DNA of 64,000 nt, taken from contig RECD01000270.1 in assembly GCA_007694185.1 (NCBI GenBank), forward strand, positions 1-64,000. Direction: 5' to 3'. The notes under the pieces are model-generated. The model was not told the DNA's origin, did not search any database, and saw only the letters and a program-made list of their open reading frames with translations. Made by a program: the position numbers and the translations under genes. Origin of the DNA: Planctomycetaceae bacterium. Its GTDB lineage: Bacteria > Planctomycetota > Planctomycetia > Pirellulales > Pirellulaceae. This document shows, piece after piece, positions 21,399 through 34,660 of the stretch (positions are counted from its first letter, which is position 1; each line of letters begins with the position of its first letter).

Positions 21399-22649
21399 TC
21401 ACTCGTTGCCGAACATCCGTCCGTCGACGAGGCACTGGCAAAGTTCCCGATAGACGTTCGGGAGCTCCTTCAGGTCACCATTTAGCCGTCTCAGGATTCG
21501 TCGGGCCAGTGGGCCATGAGTGAGCAAGAAGCGGATGCGTTCGGTTGCCTGTCGGGACAAGGCGGTCGGCTCCATTTCCCGTTCGATCCGGGTCAGCAAC
21601 GACTCCCAGACCTCACCTGCTGTCGCACCGTTCGACGAAATGCCGGTCATGGCCAGCCACCGGCGATCACGGATGACCGCGAGCTCACCCTGCCGGATCA
21701 CGTCGCCAAACGTCGCGACCAGCGGTTCGACCTCGAACGCTTGTTGGCGAGCGTATTCGAGCGGGGAAGTTCGGGTTAGCAGTTCGACCGCGCGGCAGAC
21801 GAACTCGGCGATCGCCAGGTCGGCGGCGGGGCATTCCTGAACGTCGAGGACGCGGATTTCGATCGAGCCTCGATCGAACCGGGCGATCGCGCCGCGTGAG
21901 TTCAGGAAGGGGCCTCGCAGGCAGCCCGTGGGGTCCCTGTTCGCCATGTCTCGATCGATCGGGTCCAGGATTTCTCGCTGGTAGTCGGCTTGGGTGTAGA
22001 CCCGTTCCGGGATGACTTGGCCGGTGAGCGAGGGGACGCGAGCGGAGTTGTTGCGATAGGTCTGGAGCCGATAGTCGAGCCACGGGGTGATGACGCTCTC
22101 CGCGACCGGGGAACTGGCAGCTAGCGCCGGCAGGATCGGCAGCAGCAGACGGATCGCCGCGTGCAAACGGCCGAATTCCGCGTCATCCGCGAACGGCAGA
22201 TTGATGTGCATGCTTTGCAGATTGGCCCAGCCGTGTCGGCGGCAATCGAAAACCCGATCGTAAGCCGCATAGATTTCGTGACCCGCATGGGGCCACAATT
22301 CGGTGTCCTGCTCGGGCACCATCCAGGGATGCATGGCCGTGGGCATCAGGCAGACGCCGATGGCCTGGGCCTCGCGGTCCAGCCGTCGGATGCCCGCCTG
22401 AAAGAGATCGGCGAGTCCCGAGAGGGATGGGGCGGGGTCGGTCGTTTTGACTTCGATCACGTGTCGGGTGAGTTCATTCGAGCAGGTGAGCTCACCATCT
22501 TGGCGATCGCCGCTCGGATGGCCGTCGGAGTCGGTCAACAGTCGATCGGCGACCGAACGAACATCCAGCGTCGTCCGATCGACCAGCATGTACTCCAATT
22601 CGATGCCATAACCTTGGAAAAGCCGCAGCCGCTCGCCGTTCGGATTCAT
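21399..22649 (-). CDS. GCS2-type glutamate-cysteine ligase family protein
   Basis: A 416-residue member of the GCS2 carboxylate-amine ligase family, related to YbdK. The N-terminal GYGIELEYMLVD motif carries metal-binding acidic residues, and SNELTRHVIEVKT and NLQSMHINLPF follow. A substrate-side region, RGAIARFDRGSIEIRVLDVQ, comes later in the chain. These enzymes form amide bonds using ATP. It lies only 8 bp downstream of the ATP-grasp gene on the same strand, so the two are an operon. The RimK-like/GCS2 pairing is a known gene association proposed to make or attach short peptides. The product here is unknown. Confidence 0.88.
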   Translation of the reverse strand: MNPNGERLRLFQGYGIELEYMLVDRTTLDVRSVADRLLTDSDGHPSGDRQDGELTCSNELTRHVIEVKTTDPAPSLSGLADLFQAGIRRLDREAQAIGVCLMPTAMHPWMVPEQDTELWPHAGHEIYAAYDRVFDCRRHGWANLQSMHINLPFADDAEFGRLHAAIRLLLPILPALAASSPVAESVITPWLDYRLQTYRNNSARVPSLTGQVIPERVYTQADYQREILDPIDRDMANRDPTGCLRGPFLNSRGAIARFDRGSIEIRVLDVQECPAADLAIAEFVCRAVELLTRTSPLEYARQQAFEVEPLVATFGDVIRQGELAVIRDRRWLAMTGISSNGATAGEVWESLLTRIEREMEPTALSRQATERIRFLLTHGPLARRILRRLNGDLKELPNVYRELCQCLVDGRMFGNE

Positions 22650-22657
22650 CGTGCGGC

Positions 22658-24571
22658 CTAAAAGTGCCTTGATTTTTGACGCTCGATTCGCCGCAGAAAA
22701 AAACCCATGATCCTCCGATACAACTCGTCCTTCAGCACTTGGTCTTCGACACCGGCCTCGAGATTCGGGTTGTCATTAACTTCCATCACGTAGAATTTGC
22801 CTTCGGATTCCTTGATATCGACCCCGTACAGGCCATCCCCGATCAGGTTGGCCGCTTTGACGGCCGCCTGAACGGCTTTGCGGGGTGCCCAGTCGATCGG
22901 CATGGTTTCTGATCGACCGAAACGCCGCGGTTGCTCGGCGGCGTGGTTGATGATCTGCCAGTGTCCCGCGGCCATGTAGTACTTGCAGGCGAAGATCGGC
23001 TGCCTGTCGAGCACCCCAATCCGCCAATCGAAGGTGGTCGGCAAGAACTCTTGCGCGACGACCAAGTCCGATTGGCGGAGGAAGGTTTCTAAGCTCGCCG
23101 CCAACTCGTCCGCATTCCCGACCTTGACCACCCCATGCGAAAAGGCGCTGTCCGGCTTCTTCAGGACGAGCGGAAACCCGAGTCGCTCGCCGAGCCGGCT
23201 GGCATTGCCCGCATGGGCGACCACGGTTTGGGGAATCAAGACATGATGTCGAGCCAGCAGTTCGGCCAGGTAGACTTTGTTGGTGCATCTCAGGATCGAA
23301 CTCGGATCATCGACCACAACCAACCCCTCGACCTCAGCTTTGCGGGCAAACCGGTAGGTGTAGTTGCTGATGAAGGTCGTATCACGGATGAACAAGCCGT
23401 CGAACTGAGCGATCCGCCCGAAGTCATCTTTGGTGATCAGTTCGGCGGCCAGTCCCATCGATTCTGCCGCCCGGATGAATTTTTGGAGCGCTTTAGGGTT
23501 GGACGGTGGCGTGGGGTCGTCGGGTCGGTGCAGGATCGCCAGGTCATACCGAGGTTGAAACTTTTTCCGAGTCGCCCCGCGACGTGAAACGAAGTGTTCG
23601 ATGGCCGCTTGGGCGACAAAACCCCAGTGACTTTTGGGGACTTCGTTGCCCGAGATCGAATCGACTTTGCGGAGTTGCCAACGGCCTTTCGCATCCCGAG
23701 AAAATTCGGCTCGCAGTAAGGGGCTTTGGAATTGGTTGAACAGGGCCAACGCGAGTCGTTTGTATTTGGCAGCGAGATTTTGGCCGAAATAAATGCTGAG
23801 CCGAAAGGTCGGTGACTTGATCGGTGCCAGACCCCGCTGAATCAGTTCGTCGAACTCGTCCGAGACCATCCGGACGACGGACTGTGTTTTGAAATCTCGA
23901 ACGGTGGCGACACTCGGTAACGGTTTGTGCCCGCGGGCTTCGGCGAGCAGGGAAACGTAGTATCCGGCGGACTGGTAGCGGTAAGAACGACAGAGGTTGA
24001 AGACCTTGGCCCCACGGAGTTCGCAATATTTCGGGTCGGTCAGATAGGCTTCGTCGTCGACCACTTCGACGCCTTCGATTTTCGCGGGCCAATCCTCAGC
24101 GTTGTTGGTGACGATCAGAATCGAGGTGCGTCGATCCTGAGACGGTTGGTGGCGGCGTGGTTGGGAGCGCGCTGGGCCGTTCGCCTCCGGTGCCGAGAGT
24201 TGCGCCGAGTCTGACCGAGGATTCGAACCGACTAGCTCGGACGACCGATCGGTGGCTGCGGTGAGGATCCACTCGGGCTCTTTCCCCTCGCCGTTTTGGG
24301 CGTCGGTGATCTCCCCTGGGACGGGCGGTTTTCGGCGAGCTCGAAATCCGAGAACCTTGATTTCGGGCGCAGGCTTCGGGCCTGAGGTCGGTGAGGCGGG
24401 CACTGCCGATTCCGTGCGTGGCGGAATTTGGTTGTGGGCAAGCCGATTGCCGGGGCGGGCAGGCACCTTCTTAGAGTGCGCGGCTTTCCCGCGAGGACGT
24501 TTCGGCGTCAGTCTACCGGCCTGCTCGACCGCAGGTACGTCAACCGGGCCCGGAGGAGTGCTGGAACGCAT
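22658..24571 (-). CDS. RimK-like ATP-grasp ligase with RLAN domain
   Basis: The start at 24571 gives 637 residues. The first 148 or so are Pro/Arg/Ser-rich and probably disordered. The RLAN domain typical of these ligases follows (GVEVVDDEAYLTDPKYCELR, AKVFNLCRSYRYQSAGYYVS). Then comes a RimK-type ATP-grasp fold, with the lid and lysine region LGFPLVLKKPDSAFSHGVVK and the Mg-binding end VDIKESEGKFYVMEVNDNPN. It should ligate amino acids to a peptide or small molecule with ATP. The frame is open to 25018, but that stretch is antisense to a decayed CehA gene, so a later start is needed. Without the extension the protein would be about 489 residues, the family's usual size. Confidence 0.87.
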   Translation of the reverse strand: MRSSTPPGPVDVPAVEQAGRLTPKRPRGKAAHSKKVPARPGNRLAHNQIPPRTESAVPASPTSGPKPAPEIKVLGFRARRKPPVPGEITDAQNGEGKEPEWILTAATDRSSELVGSNPRSDSAQLSAPEANGPARSQPRRHQPSQDRRTSILIVTNNAEDWPAKIEGVEVVDDEAYLTDPKYCELRGAKVFNLCRSYRYQSAGYYVSLLAEARGHKPLPSVATVRDFKTQSVVRMVSDEFDELIQRGLAPIKSPTFRLSIYFGQNLAAKYKRLALALFNQFQSPLLRAEFSRDAKGRWQLRKVDSISGNEVPKSHWGFVAQAAIEHFVSRRGATRKKFQPRYDLAILHRPDDPTPPSNPKALQKFIRAAESMGLAAELITKDDFGRIAQFDGLFIRDTTFISNYTYRFARKAEVEGLVVVDDPSSILRCTNKVYLAELLARHHVLIPQTVVAHAGNASRLGERLGFPLVLKKPDSAFSHGVVKVGNADELAASLETFLRQSDLVVAQEFLPTTFDWRIGVLDRQPIFACKYYMAAGHWQIINHAAEQPRRFGRSETMPIDWAPRKAVQAAVKAANLIGDGLYGVDIKESEGKFYVMEVNDNPNLEAGVEDQVLKDELYRRIMGFFLRRIERQKSRHF

Positions 24572-24768
24572 CGATGGTCGACCGGCTACGGCCGACTCGC
24601 CTGGAATGACTCGCTTACACTGCTCAACCGTGAGCCGGCGGGCGAATCGCGGATGCGTGATTCTATCGACCCGTTGCCCGCCGCAAAGGCGGCATCTTGA
24701 TGGCAAAATGCACTGCATCGCTCGGGCTGCCCCAATTCGTCGATCGGGTGCCGGGTACCGAAAGGGTT

Positions 24769-25224
24769 TGACGGCCCCGACGGCCTGCCCGATTTTCGGA
24801 TCCCGGCGTTTGACCGGATCGGCGCCAACGAGTTCGTCATGGGTTTCGCTCGGCAGGTGCCCGGACTCGACGGCAAGCGGGTGCCAGCGGTCGATTTCAT
24901 CTCGACAACGAATAGCGATCGGACGGCGAAAGGGAACAACTGGTGCCGCATGCTCAATGGCGGCTTCTGCCCGCGGGTCACCGGTGCGACCGATTTTCTC
25001 TGCCTTAGCGGGGAACAAGTCGGTGTCGGCAAGGACTTACGTCCGACTTCGAGGGGCAGCTCGATTTTGACCGTTGGTGTGACGCGGCGACCCTCCGTTC
25101 GGAGGAATCGCCCCAACGAGTCGAATTGATCGTTAACGGGTATCCCGTCGCTGAAAGCGAGATTCCCGGCGACGGTCGGGAGCGGTTGGTCGAATATCGG
25201 CACAGGATCGAGGAGAGTCGTTAG
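24769..25224 (+). pseudogene. remnant of a CehA/McbA-family metallohydrolase
   Basis: The plus strand reads DGLPDFRIPAFDRIGANEF, then KRVPAVDFIST and GATDFLCLSGEQVGVG. These match the C-terminal region of planctomycete CehA-type PHP-domain metallohydrolases as I know them. At about 25030-25045 the reading shifts frame twice (TYVRL, then FEGQLDFDRWCD) and jumps to RVELIVNGYPVAESEIPGDG, ending at TAG 25222-25224. The block before the last segment and the normal C-terminal end are missing, as is the whole catalytic N-terminal half. It is therefore a relic with frameshifts and deletions, not an expressed gene. Confidence 0.7.
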
Positions 25225-25405
25225 GCTTCTTTTCGAGGTGCCACGGGGCGGAAGTCGCCTGCTGCTGTTTGCCACAAGTTTGACCAGGGGTTAGAACGGA
25301 TAGCGGGGATGGTTGCCGACCCTGACCCCGATTTCGTTGTTCGTCCGGTAGGTGTTTTGCCCGAGGTTCGAATTGAAAGTTTCCACGGTTTGTGGGTTCA
25401 GCTGC

Positions 25406-29217
<3,812 letters not shown>

Positions 29218-29335
29218 GTCGGTGGCTCCACGAGAGACCACCAGGAGCCGGTTTTGCGGATTCCCCGACTGCCGATTAGGCCGTTCGCTGCCTGTGGTTG
29301 GAGACCAACGGAGGTGGTTGACGCGACGAGCGGGT

Positions 29336-30634
29336 TTAGCTCCAGGATCGGGCTGGGCGGGAACGCAAGCCGTTCGCCTCGTCGTCATCGACGAACGCTT
29401 GTCGGATCGGATCGTAGGTCAACTTACGCTGCAGGATCCAAGCCATGGCGGCGGCATGGCAGGCAAGGTGCGAGTTTCGCATGACTTCCGCATTGGTTAC
29501 GGGCGGTTGCCGTGACTTGACGCAATCGAAGAAGTTGCGGGCGTGGGCGGAAACGTCGAGTCCGCGGACTCGAGTCGCCGTGGCCTGCAATTCACGTCGC
29601 AGCGATTCCGAGGAAACTTCCGTGTCGCCGCTGTCACCGGTTTCGACCCAGCCCTCGTCGCCGATGAACCGGACCGGGCAGGTCCCCAAACGGGTGATCC
29701 AATTCGGCCCTCGGTCACCGAACGGGGTCGGCAAGAAATCGAGAATCAGTTCGACACCGTTCTCGTAGCGGCAGCGGATATCCTTGTCGCTCGGCTCGAA
29801 GCTGATCGGTCCGCTGTCGTCGGCCCGATTGGCCCATTGGCAAAGGTCGACGGTGTGCGCCCCCCAATCGAGCAGCCTCGCACCCGAATCGAAGTCGTAG
29901 TAGCCACGCCATTGCCCTGCCACGTATTTGCCGTTGTAGGGCCGCCAGGGGGCCGGCCCCAGCCACAGGTTCCAGTCAACCACCGCTTTGGGTGGAGTCG
30001 GCTCACCGGGCAACCATCCGTTGTCCAGCGTCGGGACGTAAACGGAAGCGTAAAGCTGCTGGAGTTTGCCGAGTTTTCCTTGCTGAGCCAGATCGACCGC
30101 TTGGATGAAATTCGGAACGCTCCGTCGCTGGGTGCCGGCTTGAAACACGCGACCGGTTTCCCGAATCGTGTCGGCCAATTGCTGACACAAATCGATCGTC
30201 AGCCCGCAAGGCTTTTCGCTGTACACGTCCTTGCCGGCTCGGGCGGCCAGCATCGACGCGGTCGCGTGCCAACGGTCACCGGTGGCGACCAACACGGTGT
30301 CGATGTCCTTGCGTTCGAGCAGTTCGCGGAAGTCGCGATAGAGCTTGCAGTCGGTGTTTCCGTAATGCTCGTCGACCAACCGTTTGCCAGCATCCCGCCG
30401 CGATGCCTGCACGTCTGCGATGGCGACACAGCGGACGTCGGTCAGATTCAGCATCGCCTTCAAATCGTAAGTCGCTCGAGGGCCGATGCCGATGACACCC
30501 AAGGTGACCCGTTCACTCGCGGCGGTCCCGCCGTCCCGTCCCAACGCACGGGCGGGGACGAAGGTCGGCGCGGCCAACGTCGCCGCGGACGCCAATAGGA
30601 AACGACGACGGCTGGTTTCATTCGGATTCGACAT
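29336..30634 (-). CDS. Gfo/Idh/MocA-family oxidoreductase, Tat-exported
   Basis: A 432-residue NAD(P)-dependent dehydrogenase-like protein. A textbook Tat leader (SRRRFLLASAATLAAPTF) begins near residue 8, so export folded with its cofactor is likely. The Rossmann region reads VTLGVIGIGPRATYDLKAM, and the EKP signature occurs in YSEKPCGLTIDLCQQL. The C-terminal alpha/beta domain (FDSGARLLDWGAHTVDLCQW) contains the conserved GAHxxD motif. Substrates in this family are sugars or cyclitols and cannot be inferred here. The gene converges on the PSD1/DUF1501 operon. Confidence 0.93.
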   Translation of the reverse strand: MSNPNETSRRRFLLASAATLAAPTFVPARALGRDGGTAASERVTLGVIGIGPRATYDLKAMLNLTDVRCVAIADVQASRRDAGKRLVDEHYGNTDCKLYRDFRELLERKDIDTVLVATGDRWHATASMLAARAGKDVYSEKPCGLTIDLCQQLADTIRETGRVFQAGTQRRSVPNFIQAVDLAQQGKLGKLQQLYASVYVPTLDNGWLPGEPTPPKAVVDWNLWLGPAPWRPYNGKYVAGQWRGYYDFDSGARLLDWGAHTVDLCQWANRADDSGPISFEPSDKDIRCRYENGVELILDFLPTPFGDRGPNWITRLGTCPVRFIGDEGWVETGDSGDTEVSSESLRRELQATATRVRGLDVSAHARNFFDCVKSRQPPVTNAEVMRNSHLACHAAAMAWILQRKLTYDPIRQAFVDDDEANGLRSRPARSWS

Positions 30635-30789
30635 GACGGGGGCCGTAGGCAGGAGATTCAAGAAGAGTGGAAGGCGAGATTCGTTCTAGTCTCGTCAGCG
30701 GTCCGAATCAAGTCGAGCCGATCGAATCGGACGCGAGGGGCGGGGCGTCAGCGGCCGGCAGGTCGAACCGCGTCGCGATGCCGAGGCAC

Positions 30790-32526
30790 TCAGCCGCCCC
30801 ACAAAACCAGGCCTTGGGCGGCGAGAACACGGAGGATCATGGTGAGGGGAATGACGGTGGCAAACGCGATCGCGGGCAGTTCCGAATCCGTCTGCGCGTT
30901 GGCGAAGGCCAAAGCCGGCGGGTCGGTCATGCTCCCCGCCAGCGTCCCGACCATGGTCGCGTAATTCAGTTTCATCAACCGATAGGCGATGCCTCCGACG
31001 ATCAGCAGGGGTACGATCGTGATGAACACCCCGGCAAGGACCCACCACAGGCCGTCGCCATTGATCAGCGAATCGACGAACCGGTCGCCGCCGCGGAGTC
31101 CGACGGCGGCCAGGAAGATGGCGATCCCCATTTCACGTACGACGTGACTGGCGGCCGGGGGCAGAAAGAAAGCCCAGGGGCCGACCCGGCCGATGGAACT
31201 GAGTAGGATCGCGACCAACAGCGGCCCCCCCGCCAAACCCAAGCGAATTTCACTCGAAACCCCCGGTAGGCCGATCGGCCAGGTCCCGAGCAACACGCCC
31301 AAGGCGATCCCCATGAAGAGGGTTACCAAGTCCGTCCGTTCCAGTTCTTTCGGCAGGTCGCCCAGTTGGTGAGCGACCGCCTCAACCGCTTCCCTTCGCC
31401 CGACGACCAGGATTCGGTCCCCCAATCCCAGTCGCAATCCGGCCATCATCGGCATTTCGATTTCGGTCCGGCGGACCCGGGTGAGTTGGACGCCGAAGCG
31501 TTCGGCAAAATGGAGGTCATCGATCGTTCGTCCGACCAACTCGTGGTGCGTGACAACGGCCCAGCGGTAGGTGATCTCGCCCGGGACCAACATCAGGTCC
31601 AGTTCCGAACGTTCTCCGACGACGATCCGCAGTCGCTCCAAGTGTTCCGGGGTGCCAACCGCCAGCAACACGTCGTCGGTATGGATCAGCGTGTGTTCCC
31701 CCGGAACCGTCACGTGGTCATCGTGCCAGATCCGGCTGACTACGATCCGTGAGCCGACGATCCCGGAAAGCTGCCTCAGTTCCATCCCGTTCAAATTGGG
31801 GTTGGTCACGCGGAGATTCCAATGCTCGACCCGAGGGCGCTGGCTTTGCAGTTGTTCGTGCAGCGATTTGGCTTCCTCGACCGGGTTGGCTCGCAGCAGC
31901 CAGCGGAGAATCAGCATGGAAAGGATGATGCCTACGACCCCGAACGGGTAGGCGATCGCATAGCCCAGCCCGGGCAACTTCACCGTCTCGCCAATCAGGT
32001 TGTGCGGGTCATCACCGATCGCCATGCCTGCTTGAGCCAAAGAACTGACGGCGACTTCGATGCTCGGTGGGTGATCTCGCAAGGCTTGGCCGGCTGCTGC
32101 CAAGCTGGGCGTGTTGGTCGTCGCGCCGCTGAAGATTCCGACCGCGATCGGCATGTCGATTCCCAAAACCCGATGCATGACCAAGGTCACCAACACGCCG
32201 AGCAACACCACGCAGGCGGCGAGCAGGTTCAGCGGCAACCCGTGGGCGCGGAGCGTGCTCAAGAAACCTGGGCCGACGGCCAGGCCGATGGCATAGACGA
32301 ACAGGATCAACCCGAACTCGCGGCCGAACTCCAACGCCGTCGGATCGAGGGTCAAGCCGAAATGTCCGAATAGCAGGCCGCTAAACAACACGCCGGTCAC
32401 ACCCAGCCTCAAACCGAGGATGCGAACATGCCCCAGCATCAATCCGATCGCGACGACCACGGCCAGCACGAACAGGCAGGTGGCGATCGAGGAGGAATCG
32501 GTGAAGAGCTCGGCAATCCAGTGCAT
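30790..32526 (-). CDS. aspartate:alanine exchanger (AAE) family transporter with two TrkA-C domains
   Basis: A 578-residue inner-membrane protein of the AAE/YidE-YbjL type (TC 2.A.81). The first membrane half (residues about 15-185) contains FSGLLFGHFGLTLDPTALEF and the GATTNTPSLAAAGQAL motif. Two cytosolic TrkA-C/RCK_C regions follow at about 210-370. The second membrane half contains the partner motif MVGTLAGSMTDPPALAFANA. The two half-motifs are the internal duplication typical of the family. Substrate may be an amino or dicarboxylic acid; most homologues are uncharacterised. The gene stands alone. Confidence 0.9.
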   Translation of the reverse strand: MHWIAELFTDSSSIATCLFVLAVVVAIGLMLGHVRILGLRLGVTGVLFSGLLFGHFGLTLDPTALEFGREFGLILFVYAIGLAVGPGFLSTLRAHGLPLNLLAACVVLLGVLVTLVMHRVLGIDMPIAVGIFSGATTNTPSLAAAGQALRDHPPSIEVAVSSLAQAGMAIGDDPHNLIGETVKLPGLGYAIAYPFGVVGIILSMLILRWLLRANPVEEAKSLHEQLQSQRPRVEHWNLRVTNPNLNGMELRQLSGIVGSRIVVSRIWHDDHVTVPGEHTLIHTDDVLLAVGTPEHLERLRIVVGERSELDLMLVPGEITYRWAVVTHHELVGRTIDDLHFAERFGVQLTRVRRTEIEMPMMAGLRLGLGDRILVVGRREAVEAVAHQLGDLPKELERTDLVTLFMGIALGVLLGTWPIGLPGVSSEIRLGLAGGPLLVAILLSSIGRVGPWAFFLPPAASHVVREMGIAIFLAAVGLRGGDRFVDSLINGDGLWWVLAGVFITIVPLLIVGGIAYRLMKLNYATMVGTLAGSMTDPPALAFANAQTDSELPAIAFATVIPLTMILRVLAAQGLVLWGG

Positions 32527-32833
32527 CGTTCATTCCGGTCGCTGTCGAATCGTCGGCCGGGCTCAGCTTAACCCCGCGACGGCGGCCGGGCACAGGCTGC
32601 AAGCGGACGCCCGCCGCCACCTGGTCTACTGCTTGGTGTCGCCGGTTGGCGATACGGCTTGTTAAACACCGAAGGCTCGTCATAGTGGCGATTCGGCTGC
32701 CGAAGCGATCGAGACCGGCGGGACAGGGTACGGAAAAGAAATCAAAAAAATTGCTGACTTTGACCGGCGTCGGGCGATCGGCCTGCGAGCAGGATATCCT
32801 TTGGAAACCGCCCTCGCCGTTGCCGGAATTCCC
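32527..32833. other. intergenic region between divergent genes
   Basis: About 307 bp between the divergent AAE transporter and the acetyltransferase. No gene or clear repeat is seen. Promoters for both should lie here, but none could be assigned with confidence. Confidence 0.4.
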
Positions 32834-33325
32834 ATGATTGAAATCCTTCCCGCCGATTTCGGCCGCCCGAACCATGCGGACGCGTTGATCCAACTGCTCG
32901 ATGCCTACGCACGGGAACCGATGGGTGGCGGTCAAGGCTTGGCGGAGGGCGTCAAGGTGCGGCTGCCGACCGCGTTGGCCGAGCGTTCCGGAACGGTAGT
33001 GCTGTTGGCTTGGGAGGAGCGCGAACCGATCGGGTTGCTGATCGCGTTCGAGGGTTTTTCGACCTTCGCTTGCCGCCCGCTGTTCAATATTCATGACCTG
33101 TTCGTCTCGGCGGCTCATCGCGGCCGTGGTGTCGCTCGCCAACTGTTCGCCCGCCTCGAAGAGTTCGCGACCGATCGAGGGTGCTGCAAGCTGACCTTGG
33201 AGGTGTTGGACGAAAACCGGGAGGCACAGGCGACTTATCGCCGCCTCGGTTTTCGCCCCTACGAACTTTCTCCAGAAGCCGGTCGGGCGGTGTTGTGGCA
33301 GAAGTCACTCTCGATCCGGCCGTAA
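32834..33325 (+). CDS. GNAT-family N-acetyltransferase
   Basis: A 163-residue acetyltransferase. The GNAT fold is complete. The acetyl-CoA pyrophosphate loop is AAHRGRGVARQLFARLEEFA, with a preceding beta4 strand NIHDLFVS. Motif B is seen in CCKLTLEVLDENREAQATYR with RLGFRPY. The ATG at 32834 was selected because family similarity starts at IEILPADF. A substrate amine cannot be assigned; members of this type include acetylators of small molecules and proteins. Confidence 0.9.
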   Translation: MIEILPADFGRPNHADALIQLLDAYAREPMGGGQGLAEGVKVRLPTALAERSGTVVLLAWEEREPIGLLIAFEGFSTFACRPLFNIHDLFVSAAHRGRGVARQLFARLEEFATDRGCCKLTLEVLDENREAQATYRRLGFRPYELSPEAGRAVLWQKSLSIRP

Positions 33326-33400
33326 CGCTTCGTTGGGATCGACGAGCCGACAATTCCGAGTGGATGGTTGGCTCACGAACAACGCCCTGCCCTGCTCCGC

Positions 33401-33434
33401 CCTTCCCTTCCCTTCCCTTCCCTTCCCTTCCCTT
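33401..33434. repeat. (CCTTC)n pentanucleotide repeat with G-quadruplex potential
   Basis: Six perfect CCTTC units (33401-33430) plus a degenerate seventh are flanked by a 10-bp direct repeat CCTGCTCCGC at 33391-33400 and 33441-33450. The complementary strand is (GGGAA)n with at least six GGG runs separated by AA, a potential G-quadruplex. The tract is homopurine/homopyrimidine. It lies about 130 bp upstream of the beta-propeller gene. Confidence 0.9.
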
Positions 33435-33563
33435 TCCTCCCCTGCTCCGCAATTCCCTGCGAGGCCGGGCTAGACGGTGGCATGGCGGTGGTTTTGTTAC
33501 AATCCGGATGGTCGCTCCTCCGAATTCTCTCTCCTCCTTTGGACACTCGCCAAGGCCCCCACC

Positions 33564-34571
33564 ATGCTCCGATCGTTGCGGTTCATTGTCTGTTTGTTCG
33601 CCGTTTTCTGTCAGGATGGTTTTTTGCATGCCGACCAGCCGGTTTCACCCGTGCGGATGGGCTGTGGCATCATGACGTTTGACACCGTACCGGGATGGGG
33701 ATTGAGGCCGGATGGCCGTTCGGCACTGGGGCCGACGCATGGTGCGGTGGTGATCGATCAGGCGGGCAACATCTACACGAGCGCCAACGCCGGGGTGTTC
33801 GTGTTTTCGCCTGGGGGGGCGCTGATTCATTCCCATTTGGGGGGCGACTACACCAACCTTCACGATATGGAGATCCGCAAGGAGGGTGACCGTGAGTTCA
33901 TTTACGGGGCAAGAAATCAGAACGCAGAGGGGATCAAGTTGGATGCCCATTCCGGTGAAGTGGTGTTGAGGTTGCCTTATCCGGAGGAATCAGGCTTGGG
34001 CCCGATCAAGTTCAATCCGACGGCGATCACCGTCGCTCCCAACGGCGATATTTTTCTCTCCAACGGCTACGCCACGAATCACATTTTCAAGTTTGACGCG
34101 AAGGGCAAGTACCAGATGCACTTCGGCGAGCAGGGAAACGGGCTGAAACAATTCAACACCGCGCACGGCATGACGCTCGATACCCGCTACGAACCGCCGA
34201 GGTTGTTGATCTGTGACCGCAACCACCAACCCAAAGGCCGCCTCCTGCATTACACGTTGGCGGGCGAGTTCATCGAGGAGTTGATCACCGGGTTGGGGAT
34301 GCCGACATCCGCTTCGATTCAAGGTGACTACGTTTCGGTCCCGGATCTGCATGGGCGGTTGGTGATTCTCGACAAGAGCAACACGATCATGGCCGTGCTC
34401 GGCCACAACCCCGATCCTGCCAAGCGGGCGAATTTCAACGTCCCGCAAGAAGATTGGATCGAAGGTATATTCAGCGGTACACACGGTTCGTATTGGGACG
34501 TCGAAGGAAACCTCTACGTTCAAGACTGGAACGTTTCCGGTCGGTTGATGAAATTGCTCCGAGTCCGCTGA
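33564..34571 (+). CDS. secreted NHL-type beta-propeller protein
   Basis: A 335-residue exported protein with a signal peptide (MLRSLRFIVCLFAVFCQDGF, cleaved near HADQ). It then has repeating blades of about 45 residues, such as HGAVVIDQAGNIYTSANAGV, PTAITVAPNGDIFLSNGYAT and HGMTLDTRYEPPRLLICDR, which match six-bladed NHL propellers. Enzymatic residues are not apparent. The DUF1501 gene follows about 90 bp downstream on the same strand, so co-transcription is likely. A substrate-binding or lyase-like role is possible but unproven. Confidence 0.85.
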   Translation: MLRSLRFIVCLFAVFCQDGFLHADQPVSPVRMGCGIMTFDTVPGWGLRPDGRSALGPTHGAVVIDQAGNIYTSANAGVFVFSPGGALIHSHLGGDYTNLHDMEIRKEGDREFIYGARNQNAEGIKLDAHSGEVVLRLPYPEESGLGPIKFNPTAITVAPNGDIFLSNGYATNHIFKFDAKGKYQMHFGEQGNGLKQFNTAHGMTLDTRYEPPRLLICDRNHQPKGRLLHYTLAGEFIEELITGLGMPTSASIQGDYVSVPDLHGRLVILDKSNTIMAVLGHNPDPAKRANFNVPQEDWIEGIFSGTHGSYWDVEGNLYVQDWNVSGRLMKLLRVR

Positions 34572-34660
34572 GCCGAGCGATTCGGAGCGTCGGCCCGCTC
34601 ACTACGCATGTCCCTTGGGGGCCTGTTCGGAACGTAGCCTGCAACTTGGAGAACGACGGT

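Noticed and set aside
24572-25018. N-terminal extension of the ATP-grasp frame up to 25018
   Set aside because: Most of this stretch is antisense to the CehA-type remnant, and its translation is not family-like, so it is unlikely to be translated.
29543-30598. 351-codon plus-strand frame opposite the Gfo/Idh/MocA gene
   Set aside because: Shadow of a well-supported Tat-exported oxidoreductase.
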